Of a stretch of DNA of 60,210 nt, positions 43,665 through 51,978 are shown piece after piece. The stretch is from Opitutaceae bacterium. GTDB taxonomy: Bacteria > Verrucomicrobiota > Verrucomicrobiia > Opitutales > Opitutaceae. The notes under the pieces are model-generated. The model worked only from the letters and a program-made list of their open reading frames with translations. It ran no database searches and was not told the DNA's origin. The translations under genes and the position numbers were made by a program. Position 1 is the first letter of the stretch; each line of letters begins with the position of its first letter. The stretch spans positions 1 to 60,210 of the forward strand of contig JANQKI010000062.1 in NCBI GenBank assembly GCA_028281165.1, given 5' to 3'.

Positions 43665-45779
43665 TTATTTGACGAAGTTCCAAGTAAGCCAGGCTCCTCG
43701 CGGGGCGCCGATCGTTCGCAGACCGTTGCTGGCGACTCCTGTGTTAACCTCTTCGTCAAAGAGATTCTCTATTCTGATGCCAATATAATGCTGGTCCGAA
43801 ATGGCGTAGCGAGCTCCGATATCAAACGTCATGAAACTATCGATACGTCTTGTATTTCGCGTGTCTTCGTATTCCTTCGAAGCTATGGATAGGCTGGTCC
43901 AAAGATCGAGATCTTCGTTTGGCAGCCAGGAAAACGTCGCATTCAGACGGTGAGCAGGAGCGTGGGGCAGCTCATTGCCGTTTATGCCCAACCCTATCTC
44001 CGCAGATTCTATTTCGGAGTCCGAATACAAGTAGGTGAGTTCGCCTCTTGTTGCGCCATTGAAATCCCTTCGCCATCTGGCTTCCAATCCCGAGATGCGG
44101 CTTTCTTCCAGGTTGCGGCGCTGACTGCAGGAGCCTCCATTTGGGACGAAGCCGCACAGGGCATTGAATCCTGATTCATTTGAAAGAAAGGCGTTCGCGA
44201 TAATATCATCGATTTCGTAATGAAAAATGGATACGATGTAAGATTGTTCTTCTCCAGGACTGGAGGACCAGCTTAGTTCAAGGCCATTGAAGCGCTCCGA
44301 TGATAACTCGGGATTGGCTTCCGTTATGTCATTGCGGACTCGGAAAGGGCGGTACAATTCATTGAGAGTAGGGGCGCGAAATCCGCTCAATCCCTTGAGT
44401 CTGATTGTCGAATTGTCATCGAAATAATGATACCAGGCCAGCGCTATCGAAAGTTCGTCATCGGTTGTATCGGAAAGTTGATCAAAGCGAATGCGTGTAT
44501 CGGTTTCGAGATCGAACTCTTCTCGGCTACCTTGGTTTTGGTCTACGCGGTCGAATCTAAGCGAGGCTGAAATGCCGTTTGCTTCTGAAATTTCCTGTCT
44601 AAATGTAGCGAACAGTCCACTGAAGGCTTGCTCGCCTCCGGCATTCCGTGATCGGGTGAAACCGGTTCCCAAATTTCGAAAGAGCTCGTTAACTTCTCCA
44701 TCCGCAATCCGATGGTCGGCTCCTATTAGCAGAAATCCTTTTGATTCGAGTGTCTTCAAATAGCTGATACTAAACCCCGCTGAATCAGCGGGAACATCGA
44801 ATTGATTCAGAGCAGGTCTTTCACTGGCTCGTTGGGCATCTACTGCCGTGAAAACATTGGCGAAATCGCGTTCCTGGCTGTAGACCGTGAAATTCATATG
44901 GCTGCCTTCATTCCCCAAGTCTTTTCTGGCTACGAAGGAAACATCGAAAGCGTCGGTATCGTTTGCTGCGAGCGGGGTTCCATTTGAGCGCTCCTCCTCG
45001 AAGGCATCCAAAGAGAAAGCGAAGTGCCAGTCATTGGCCGCGTTCCAGCGTATGCGTCCACGCAAGGCGCTCGATTCCGAATTGGCGGCTTGGTCGATAG
45101 GACCTCGTTGACTAGCCTGCACTGTATCGAAACCGTCAGTACTAAAGAATTTGCCTCCTAGATCGAGCATTGCTTGATCTCCCAGGTCTTGACTGGCCGA
45201 AAAGGAAAGAGAGTAGGTGTCACGAGAACCCGCTTGAAGGGTAGCTCGATAGCGTGGCCTTAAGTTGCGCATGGAATTCAAGGAGATAACGCCTCCCGAA
45301 CCGAAATTGCCCCAGGCTTCGCCGCCTCCTGAAGCGTTGATGTTTATGTTTTCCAGCATGTCTTCGTGATAACGGTGCCAATACACCCAGCCTCCAAAAG
45401 GATCGTTTTGCGGAACGCCGTCGAGCAGCAGGAGCGCTCTTGAAGTGGCGTTGGCTCCTAGATGTCTGAGACGGATCCCCTGCGTCGTTGGATGAGCTGA
45501 ACTGCTGGCCGTGCGTCGAAAAGCCGAGTATCCAGAATAGCGCGACATCAATTCGCTGATATCGTTTCCATTTGACAGGTGGATGCCAAATGAATTGGGC
45601 GGCACAGCGTTGTAGCTGCCTAGTTCGTTCTCCGTATCGAAAGCAGGTAGCTCGCGTGTCGCGCTTATGCGAACTGGATCAAGATCATACGTTTCGTCCG
45701 TTTCCTTGCTCCAAGTCTGCGCTATGATGAGAGTGGAGCAGAGGATAGCAGTTAAAACTTTTAAATTTCGAAAAGCCAT
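43665..45779 (-). CDS. TonB-dependent outer-membrane receptor
   Basis: A 704-residue receptor with a signal peptide (1-24), a TonB-box-like YDLDPVRISATRE near residue 30, a plug domain (about 60-160) with 'LHLGANATSRALLLLDGVPQ' type sequence, and a 22-strand barrel to the end. The C-terminus ends WNFVK instead of the usual aromatic residue, and the FDEEVNTG and GRLG-like TBDT boxes are recognisable. A Cys pair in an extracellular loop near residue 560 may form a disulfide. The ligand is unknown. No cobalamin or other riboswitch was seen in the 48 bp between it and the AraC gene. That gene lies in the same direction and may regulate it. Confidence 0.9.
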   Translation of the reverse strand: MAFRNLKVLTAILCSTLIIAQTWSKETDETYDLDPVRISATRELPAFDTENELGSYNAVPPNSFGIHLSNGNDISELMSRYSGYSAFRRTASSSAHPTTQGIRLRHLGANATSRALLLLDGVPQNDPFGGWVYWHRYHEDMLENININASGGGEAWGNFGSGGVISLNSMRNLRPRYRATLQAGSRDTYSLSFSASQDLGDQAMLDLGGKFFSTDGFDTVQASQRGPIDQAANSESSALRGRIRWNAANDWHFAFSLDAFEEERSNGTPLAANDTDAFDVSFVARKDLGNEGSHMNFTVYSQERDFANVFTAVDAQRASERPALNQFDVPADSAGFSISYLKTLESKGFLLIGADHRIADGEVNELFRNLGTGFTRSRNAGGEQAFSGLFATFRQEISEANGISASLRFDRVDQNQGSREEFDLETDTRIRFDQLSDTTDDELSIALAWYHYFDDNSTIRLKGLSGFRAPTLNELYRPFRVRNDITEANPELSSERFNGLELSWSSSPGEEQSYIVSIFHYEIDDIIANAFLSNESGFNALCGFVPNGGSCSQRRNLEESRISGLEARWRRDFNGATRGELTYLYSDSEIESAEIGLGINGNELPHAPAHRLNATFSWLPNEDLDLWTSLSIASKEYEDTRNTRRIDSFMTFDIGARYAISDQHYIGIRIENLFDEEVNTGVASNGLRTIGAPRGAWLTWNFVK

Positions 45780-45827
45780 GGTCTAGACTATGTGAAATTT
45801 CGGATACAAAAATCTCGCTCTTATCTT

Positions 45828-46697
45828 TCAACTGTCGGATGGAGCGAAATGCTTTTTCCATTCAGTCGGACTGAAGCCTGTATGTTTGCGAAAGAAGCGT
45901 GTGAAGTAATTCTGGCTGCTAAAACCGGCCAAGGTTGCGGCATCCGCGATAGAAACGTTTTGCCTCTTCAAGTAGCGAATGGCTTCACTCAAACGATGGC
46001 GATTGCGTAGTTCTTTTGGGCTCATGCCAGTTTGAGCTTTCACGCGTCGATACAGCTGATAGCGGGAGAGGCCTTGGTTTTCGGCCCATCCTTGCTTGTC
46101 GACGGGAAGACTCGGGTTTTTGTAAATCGTTTCCATAAGACTCGTTTCCTTGGCGCTGCTCGCTTGAGAAGCCTCCTGTCCGATTAGGTCGATGGTTTGA
46201 GCCTGTTGCAGCAATGGCAGCAAGATTTCCATGGTGTCTGCCACATTTTGCCAGGGGCTTGGCTCGCGGTCTTGATACATTTCCAGGAGGGCTTGCATCT
46301 TTTTCAATGAGGGCTCGATTGCCCCACCACTCAGAACATATGTGTTCTTTTTGCAGCTGGAGCGGAAAAAGATCTCAGTGGAAGGGCCTTGAATCATTGC
46401 ATAGATGAATCTCCATGGTCTGTCGCCTGATTGAAAATAGTAGCGATGATCGCTTGGAATGTAGGTAAGGAATGACGACCCGGGGCCTAGTTCGATTCCT
46501 TTGCGGCTGACAATATCAATATACCCCCTGCCTTCCAGGGTTACTTGCCAAAGAATGCTCCCTGCGTGTTTCCGTTTCAGTCCATTCCAATTGTACTTGG
46601 GGGTAGCGACTTGGTCTTCGCTTATGGCTAGCCAGTTGATGGGAAAACTCGCTCCTTTGGGGGGCACGTAGAATATATTCCTGTAGCTTTCCGACAT
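45828..46697 (-). CDS. AraC family transcriptional regulator
   Basis: A 289-residue regulator: an N-terminal cupin-like half with 'LGPGSSFLTYIPSDHRYYF' and 'ILWQVTLEGRGYI', and a C-terminal AraC double HTH. The second half contains 'LSRYQLYRRVKAQTGMSPKE', 'RHRLSEAIRYLKRQNVSIAD' and GFSSQNYFTRFFRKHTG. It is divergent from the aldose 1-epimerase/symporter genes and upstream, in the same direction, of the TonB receptor gene. A sugar inducer is likely but unproven. A perfect 12-bp palindrome lies about 14 bp upstream of its start. Confidence 0.93.
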   Translation of the reverse strand: MSESYRNIFYVPPKGASFPINWLAISEDQVATPKYNWNGLKRKHAGSILWQVTLEGRGYIDIVSRKGIELGPGSSFLTYIPSDHRYYFQSGDRPWRFIYAMIQGPSTEIFFRSSCKKNTYVLSGGAIEPSLKKMQALLEMYQDREPSPWQNVADTMEILLPLLQQAQTIDLIGQEASQASSAKETSLMETIYKNPSLPVDKQGWAENQGLSRYQLYRRVKAQTGMSPKELRNRHRLSEAIRYLKRQNVSIADAATLAGFSSQNYFTRFFRKHTGFSPTEWKKHFAPSDS

Positions 46698-46702
46698 TAC
46701 CT

Positions 46703-46722
46703 GAAATATCGCACAATTGTGC
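46703..46722. promoter_or_regulatory. palindromic operator candidate
   Basis: GCACAATTGTGC at 46711-46722 is a perfect 12-bp palindrome just upstream of the AraC-family start. It overlaps the decamer GAAATATCGC (46703-46712), which is also found beside the other AraC gene at 17642. Its position in a divergent promoter region fits an operator or activator site. Confidence 0.4.
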
Positions 46723-46863
46723 TAACCTGTCTAGCTTCAATCAGATAGCGGCTATTTCAATAGTAGCTATACTTCAATGCCATTCTTCCCAAGAAATTAC
46801 CTTGCGCAACAAAGGGTCAATTCTAGCCTTTTGGCCAACCGAAACCCTATTCTATCCTTACTT

Positions 46864-48012
46864 ATGAAAATCACCCAAACGCTCTCGGCTCTGTTAGCCA
46901 TATTCATTGCGACAATATGTTCTGCAGCTGAGCCTACCGTTACTCTGCGTTCTTTCGGCGAAACCAAAGATGGAGAGAAAGTAACGCTCTACACCTTGAC
47001 AAACAAGAACGGCTTGAAGGCCGAGATAGCCGATTATGGAGGAACCGTGACGCGACTCATTACACCGGATAGGAATGGAAACTTCGGCGATATCGCTCTC
47101 GGCTTCGATAACATCTCCGACTACGAGACGAAGTCCCCTTACTTTGGCTGTCTAATAGGCCGCTATGGCAATCGTATCGCTGGCGGAAAATTCACGCTCG
47201 ACGGTAAGAGCTATTCACTAGCTACCAACAACGAGCCGGCAGGAATTCCCTGTAATTTGCACGGAGGGAATGTTGGTTTCGACAAAAAAATGTGGAAGGC
47301 TTCTCCAGCAATCAAAAAGGGCCAGGCGGCGCTAAAGCTAGTTCTTACGAGTCCTGATGGTGATGAAGGCTTTCCCGGCGAGTTGAAGGTTACGGTCTGG
47401 TATGTCCTCACGAATGATGATGAGCTGAAAATCCAATACAAGGCGACCACCGATAAGGCTACCCCGGTCAATCTAACCAATCATCTTTATTTCAATCTCA
47501 AGGGCGAGGGAATTGGAGATATCAATGGCCATGTGCTTACCTTTCATGCATCTAAGTACACTCCGGTAGATGCTGGTCTGATCCCTACTGGCGAGCTCGC
47601 TCCCGTGGCGGGTACTCCTTTCGATTTCACAAAGCCCCGCGCGATTGGCGAGCGGAACAATGCCGACCATGAGCAAATTAAGTTTGGTGGCGGCTATGAC
47701 CACAATTGGGTTTTAGATAAGACATACGGAGAAATGGGTTTGGCGGCTGAAGTTTACGAGCCCGTATCAGGACGCGTTATGGAAGTCTGGACCGAAGAAC
47801 CAGGCTTGCAGTTCTATGGAGGCAATTTTCTCGAAGTGGATGGAGTAGAGCGGATCGGTAAAAGCGGCGTAGCCTACAAGCATCGCACCGGCTTTTGCTT
47901 GGAAACGCAGCATTATCCCGATTCCCCCAATCAGGATTCGTTTCCCAGCACGATTCTCAGGCCAGGCGAAACGTACGCCACGACCACCATCTACAGATTC
48001 AAGAGTCGTTAG
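46864..48012 (+). CDS. aldose 1-epimerase (mutarotase), secreted
   Basis: About 382 residues. A signal peptide precedes the mature enzyme (MKITQTLSALLAIFIATICS). The GalM family features are present: 'AEIADYGGTVTRLITPDRNG' (20 residues), GRYGNRI, LHGG and the catalytic histidine region LTNHLYFNL. The C-terminal glutamate lies in LETQHYPDSPN. GalM interconverts the anomers of galactose and related sugars; a periplasmic copy fits uptake of free hexose. The frame opens at 46777, but the ATG at 46864 starts the signal peptide and is preferred. The SGLT-type symporter follows 92 bp later. Confidence 0.93.
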   Translation: MKITQTLSALLAIFIATICSAAEPTVTLRSFGETKDGEKVTLYTLTNKNGLKAEIADYGGTVTRLITPDRNGNFGDIALGFDNISDYETKSPYFGCLIGRYGNRIAGGKFTLDGKSYSLATNNEPAGIPCNLHGGNVGFDKKMWKASPAIKKGQAALKLVLTSPDGDEGFPGELKVTVWYVLTNDDELKIQYKATTDKATPVNLTNHLYFNLKGEGIGDINGHVLTFHASKYTPVDAGLIPTGELAPVAGTPFDFTKPRAIGERNNADHEQIKFGGGYDHNWVLDKTYGEMGLAAEVYEPVSGRVMEVWTEEPGLQFYGGNFLEVDGVERIGKSGVAYKHRTGFCLETQHYPDSPNQDSFPSTILRPGETYATTTIYRFKSR

Positions 48013-48104
48013 ACTGATTCTTTTTCTAAAGCGTATCGATATTACTGATACGGTACCTTGTAATCTCTTCCTTGCAACTCAATATCCCTTAGCCCTACGT
48101 AACT

Positions 48105-50066
48105 ATGGCAATTCTCGATCTCTTCCTCTTCGTCTTCTTTGTAATCGGTGTTATCGGTCTCGGCATTTGGCAAAGTAGAAAGGAGGAACTGAAGAGCGAG
48201 CACGGAGCCAGCGATTATTTTCTAGCTGGACGTGGTTTGACCTGGTGGCTGGTTGGCTTTTCCTTGATCGCGGCAAACATCTCTACCGAACAATTTGTCG
48301 GCATGTCGGGAAAGTCGGCCGATTGGCTGGGCATGGCCATTGCCAGCTACGAGTGGATGGCGGCGGTAACCCTAGTAGTAGTAGCATTTGTATTCGTTCC
48401 TAAACTACTTAAGTGCGGTATCTACACAATTCCCGAGTTTCTCGAGTATCGCTACGGCTCTTTCTCGCGAACGGTCATGGCTCTTGCCACTTTGATCATT
48501 CTCGTTGGCGTCCCTACCGCTTCCGTCATCTTTTCCGGAGCCAAGGTCGTAAGCGTGGCCTTTGTCGATGTGCCTATTCTAGGCAGCCTCACTGCCATGT
48601 GTTGGGTTATTGGAATCCTTGCCGCGGTCTACGTCTTCGTGGGTGGTTTGAAAGCTTGCGCCTGGACCGATCTTGTTTGGGGTTCGTCCTTGATACTCGG
48701 CGGAGCTATCATTGCCGTTCTGGCTTTCAATCTTCTCGGCTCCATGGACGCCGATGACCTCATTAAGACCAAGGTCGCTACTTCCGATGCTACGGTGGCC
48801 GAGCTTGAAGACGCTGGAGCTTGGGAGCGATTCAAATTGCTAAATAAAGGCGAAGCTCAGGATGGACCTAACGGGAGTGGCGGAAAACTCCATATGGTGC
48901 GCTCCAAACAGGATCCGGAAATCCCTTGGACCGCTCTCATATTGGGACTTTGGATACCAAACTTTTTCTACTGGGGGCTGAATCAATACATCATGCAGCG
49001 AACGCTCGGATCGAAGTCTCTTGCTGAAGGACAAAAAGGAGTCGTTTTCGCGGCGGGTCTAAAATTGATTATCCCTTTCGTTGTAGTGATTCCAGGGATA
49101 CTGGCTTACAATCTCTTTAGTGGAGACTTGCATGATGAGGCAATGCGCAAGAACGAATCTATTCTGCAGCAGTTCGAAGCCAAAGAGAATCTGGCTTTTC
49201 CGTTCACCGTAGAGTTCGCTGAGACCCAGCCTGTCAAGGCCGCTGCTATCCTTGCCCATAACGTTACTCTAGGTGGCGAGACACCCAGTTTAGATCCATC
49301 TTCAGGGACCGAGGGCCTTTTCTCCGCTAATCAAATGGCTATTGAAGCCGCTTCGGCGATAGGCATTGACTCGGCTACAGAGCTCGTTGGCTACGACTAT
49401 GATGCGGCATTTGGAACCCTGTTGAGAAATCTGCTCCAGCCAGGAATCCGATGGTTTGTTTTCGCCGCGATAACGGGGGCGGTCATTAGTTCTTTGGCTT
49501 CGATGCTTAATTCGGCTTCCACCATCGCTACGATGGATATTTATTATAAGATCAAACCCGAATCGACTCAGCCGCAGTTGGTCGTGGCCGGTCGCATGTT
49601 TGTCGTCATCTTTGTTCTGGTTGCCTCGATTATCGCTCCTTCGTTAGGGTCGCCCGCTTTTGGGGGCATTTTCACTTTCATTCAGGAGTTTCAGGGCTTC
49701 ATCAGTCCGGGCATTCTAGCGGTCTTTATTTTCGGGTTCCTGGTTCATAAAGCTCCACGATATCTTGGTTGGCTGGGCATTCTTTCCAACGTGTTTCTCT
49801 ACGGTTTCTTCAAATGGATAGGTGGGCCTTTCCTCACTTCGCGTGGTCTTTGGTTCTCCCCGGAAATGGCGTTTCTCGATCGTATGGGTCTTTGTCTCAT
49901 TATTGTGCTGATCATCTGTACGGTCGCTACGAAGCTGCATCCTTTGAAAGAACCTGTCGATATGCCGGTTAACAAGAATTTCGACATGACGCCATCGAAA
50001 AGCGCCAAGATTGGCGGTGTCGTCGTTTGTGTGGCCACGCTTGCCCTCTATGTCATTTTCTGGTGA
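48105..50066 (+). CDS. sodium/solute symporter, SGLT-like (SSS family)
   Basis: A 653-residue membrane protein of the solute:sodium symporter family with about 13-14 helices. 'DYFLAGRGLTWWLVGFSLIA' (20 residues) followed by ISTEQFVGMSG is the SSS signature of sugar carriers. TAMCWVIGILAAVYVFVGGLKA, and VISSLASMLNSASTIATMDI near residue 465, are the conserved core helices. Two long loops, about 215-270 and 340-430, are larger than in minimal SSS transporters. It follows the aldose 1-epimerase gene, so galactose or glucose is a likely substrate. A stable hairpin lies at 50202-50226, about 135 bp beyond its stop. Confidence 0.92.
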   Translation: MAILDLFLFVFFVIGVIGLGIWQSRKEELKSEHGASDYFLAGRGLTWWLVGFSLIAANISTEQFVGMSGKSADWLGMAIASYEWMAAVTLVVVAFVFVPKLLKCGIYTIPEFLEYRYGSFSRTVMALATLIILVGVPTASVIFSGAKVVSVAFVDVPILGSLTAMCWVIGILAAVYVFVGGLKACAWTDLVWGSSLILGGAIIAVLAFNLLGSMDADDLIKTKVATSDATVAELEDAGAWERFKLLNKGEAQDGPNGSGGKLHMVRSKQDPEIPWTALILGLWIPNFFYWGLNQYIMQRTLGSKSLAEGQKGVVFAAGLKLIIPFVVVIPGILAYNLFSGDLHDEAMRKNESILQQFEAKENLAFPFTVEFAETQPVKAAAILAHNVTLGGETPSLDPSSGTEGLFSANQMAIEAASAIGIDSATELVGYDYDAAFGTLLRNLLQPGIRWFVFAAITGAVISSLASMLNSASTIATMDIYYKIKPESTQPQLVVAGRMFVVIFVLVASIIAPSLGSPAFGGIFTFIQEFQGFISPGILAVFIFGFLVHKAPRYLGWLGILSNVFLYGFFKWIGGPFLTSRGLWFSPEMAFLDRMGLCLIIVLIICTVATKLHPLKEPVDMPVNKNFDMTPSKSAKIGGVVVCVATLALYVIFW

Positions 50067-50162
50067 TCCGATTTGAAATAGCCTGACTCAATTATATCCA
50101 ACTCCAGGATACGGGGTTACTAAATTTAGTGGATTTCCTTTGGTAGTAGACCGATCAGACAG

Positions 50163-50190
50163 TTGGTAAAACTATCAGGCGCGCTATAAA
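50163..50190 (+). promoter_or_regulatory. candidate promoter for the ECF sigma operon
   Basis: TTGGTA (50163-50168) and TATAAA (50185-50190) are separated by 16 bp, with the start of transcription expected near 50197 and the sigma gene start at 50276. The hairpin at 50202-50226 would then sit at the 5' end of the mRNA. The -35 match is partial. Confidence 0.3.
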
Positions 50191-50201
50191 AAATCCTTAT
50201 G

Positions 50202-50226
50202 TCTGCCGGACGGTTCGTCTGGCAGA
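50202..50226 (+). terminator. stable hairpin, terminator or leader structure
   Basis: TCTGCCGGACG (50202-50212) pairs with CGTCTGGCAGA (50216-50226) through 11 pairs including one G-T, with a GTT loop. TTTAATT follows. It can end the symporter transcript, or form a leader hairpin just after the candidate promoter of the sigma gene. Confidence 0.5.
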
Positions 50227-50275
50227 TTTAATTGGCCTTGCAAATCTAGTCGCTTCTGGAGATCCTATTCATCGA

Positions 50276-50809
50276 ATGCCCCCTGAGAATCCAGAGCAAG
50301 CGACCTGGTTTTCGACATATGTGCTGCCCCATGAACCCGCGCTTCGGGCCTGGCTTAATAGCCGGTTTCCCGATGCTGACAATGTCGACGACATTATTCA
50401 GGATGCTTATCTCCGTGTTTTGAAAATGCGTGAGTCGAGCGCGATCAGGTCGCCTAAAGCCTTTCTCTTTCGCACAGCTCGTAATCTTTCCATCGATCAC
50501 CTCAAGAGTCATAAGGTATCTCGAAAAATTCCTTTCGAAGAATCAGAGGTCTCATCCGTCATAGATCTGGTAACGGAGACACCGGAAACTGCTTCCCGCA
50601 ATCAGGAGCTAGAAATTCTGAAAGCGGCGATTCAGTCGCTTCCGGATCGCTGTCGCCAAGTGATCACCTTGCATGAAGTTTACGGAATGTCTCAGAAAGA
50701 AGTAGCCGAGAAATTGGGAATCTCCGCCAGTACCGTGTCCGATCAGGTTGCGATTGGGATTCGCAAATGCACTGATTTCTTTCGCCGTTACCGAAAGGAG
50801 GTGGACTAG
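50276..50809 (+). CDS. ECF RNA polymerase sigma factor, FecI-like
   Basis: A 177-residue group IV sigma factor. Region 2 has VDDIIQDAYLRVLKMRES and AFLFRTARNLSIDHLKSH; region 4 has SLPDRCRQVITLHEVYGMSQKEVAEKLGISASTVSDQV (shown only as key pieces: LPDRCRQV, HEVYGMSQKEVA, SASTVSDQ). These match FecI-like sigma factors. The FecR-like gene starts 4 bp after its stop and a large TonB receptor with STN domain follows, the classical cell-surface signalling set. The ATG at 50276 is the first in frame. Confidence 0.93.
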   Translation: MPPENPEQATWFSTYVLPHEPALRAWLNSRFPDADNVDDIIQDAYLRVLKMRESSAIRSPKAFLFRTARNLSIDHLKSHKVSRKIPFEESEVSSVIDLVTETPETASRNQELEILKAAIQSLPDRCRQVITLHEVYGMSQKEVAEKLGISASTVSDQVAIGIRKCTDFFRRYRKEVD

Positions 50810-50813
50810 GGCT

Positions 50814-51866
50814 ATGAGTAGGGATGAGATTTCCGAGTCTGATATCAGTCAACTGGCTGCCGAGTGGCTAGCTCGTTCAAGCGCTGGCTTGAACTCAAGC
50901 GAGCGGATCGAATACGAATGTTGGCTGGCTAGCGACGAGCGGCATAGGCACTGGACTGAAACCCATCAGGAAACGCGTCAAAAATTGAGCGGCCTTTCCT
51001 CGCTCATCCCCGACCGAAACTCCGAGCCTGATCCCGATCTCTTCGCTCTTCCCGAATCCGAAGCGAATCGAAAGAAGTGGTTTGTTCCGGCTTCGATAAT
51101 CGGATTTGCCGCCAGTTTTCTTGTATTGTTTTTATTTATACAGAAACCTCAGATTGGAAATTTCTTCCCTGCAGACGATTATGAAAAGTCTTTCGTGGCG
51201 ATCGATTTCGATCGGCAATTCCTAGCTGATGGAACCCTGGTCGAATTGAAGAAAGGCTCTGCTGTTGAAGCGCGTTTCGATTCTCAACGTCGAGAGATCA
51301 ATCTGATTAAAGGCGAAGCTCATTTCAGTGTAACCAAAGACCGACTACGGCCTTTTATTGTCCATGCGGGAGGAGCCTCCTTTAGGGCGATTGGCACTGC
51401 CTTCAACGTACGATTGTCTTCGGAGGAAGTGGAACTACTGGTTACCGAAGGAGTGGTGGGAGTCGAAGAGGCGTCTATAGAGGCTGACCTAGAAACCCGG
51501 CCATCTGTCCAAGAGCCTTTCTCGAATCGTTTCCAAGCCAACCAAAAAGCCACCTTCTCGAAGTCCTCTGGAACGCCATTGGCTAGTGTGGCAACGGTGA
51601 CCAATGCAGAGGTTGATCTGGCTTTGCAATGGAAGCACGAGGTTCTGGACTTCGACGCGACTCCCTTGTTTGAAGCGGTTGAGGCGTTCAACCTGCGAAA
51701 TCGAGATCAAATCGAAATTCGAGACCGAACACTCGGCGCAGAGCTTATCGACGGGGCCTTTCGTTCGGACAATTTAGCGGGCTTCGTAAAGGCTTTGGAG
51801 GTCTCCGCAAATATCAATGTGGAGAAAACTCGCAGTGGAACCTATAGGTTGCGTTTAAGAGATTAA
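50814..51866 (+). CDS. FecR-type anti-sigma factor with C-terminal STN-like module
   Basis: About 350 residues. The first 80 are the cytoplasmic anti-sigma part (DUF4880-type), with 'AAEWLARSSAGLNSSERIEY' (20 residues) and WLASDERHRHWTE. A membrane helix lies at about residues 88-104 (ASIIGFAASFLVLFLFI). The FecR domain follows with 'AIDFDRQFLADGTLVELKKG', 'KGEAHFSV', RPFIVHAGGASFRAIGTAFNV (in part) and VTEGVVGV. The last 80 residues resemble the FecR C-terminal/STN fold. The ATG at 50814 follows AGGAGG at about 11 bp; a longer frame to 50748 overlaps the sigma gene and is not preferred. It transmits the receptor signal to the sigma factor. Confidence 0.9.
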   Translation: MSRDEISESDISQLAAEWLARSSAGLNSSERIEYECWLASDERHRHWTETHQETRQKLSGLSSLIPDRNSEPDPDLFALPESEANRKKWFVPASIIGFAASFLVLFLFIQKPQIGNFFPADDYEKSFVAIDFDRQFLADGTLVELKKGSAVEARFDSQRREINLIKGEAHFSVTKDRLRPFIVHAGGASFRAIGTAFNVRLSSEEVELLVTEGVVGVEEASIEADLETRPSVQEPFSNRFQANQKATFSKSSGTPLASVATVTNAEVDLALQWKHEVLDFDATPLFEAVEAFNLRNRDQIEIRDRTLGAELIDGAFRSDNLAGFVKALEVSANINVEKTRSGTYRLRLRD

Positions 51867-51978
51867 TCCAGCTGCCCTTATTTCAGTTCTTCGATTTTCT
51901 TCTCAAAAACGAATTTCTTTACGTAATTACCACTCACTCAGTCGTCAGGGGACGAACACTTCGCCCCTATGCCCTTTA

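Noticed and set aside
43665..45780. Cobalamin riboswitch ahead of the TonB receptor
   Set aside because: Only 48 bp lie between the receptor and the AraC gene, too little for such a riboswitch.
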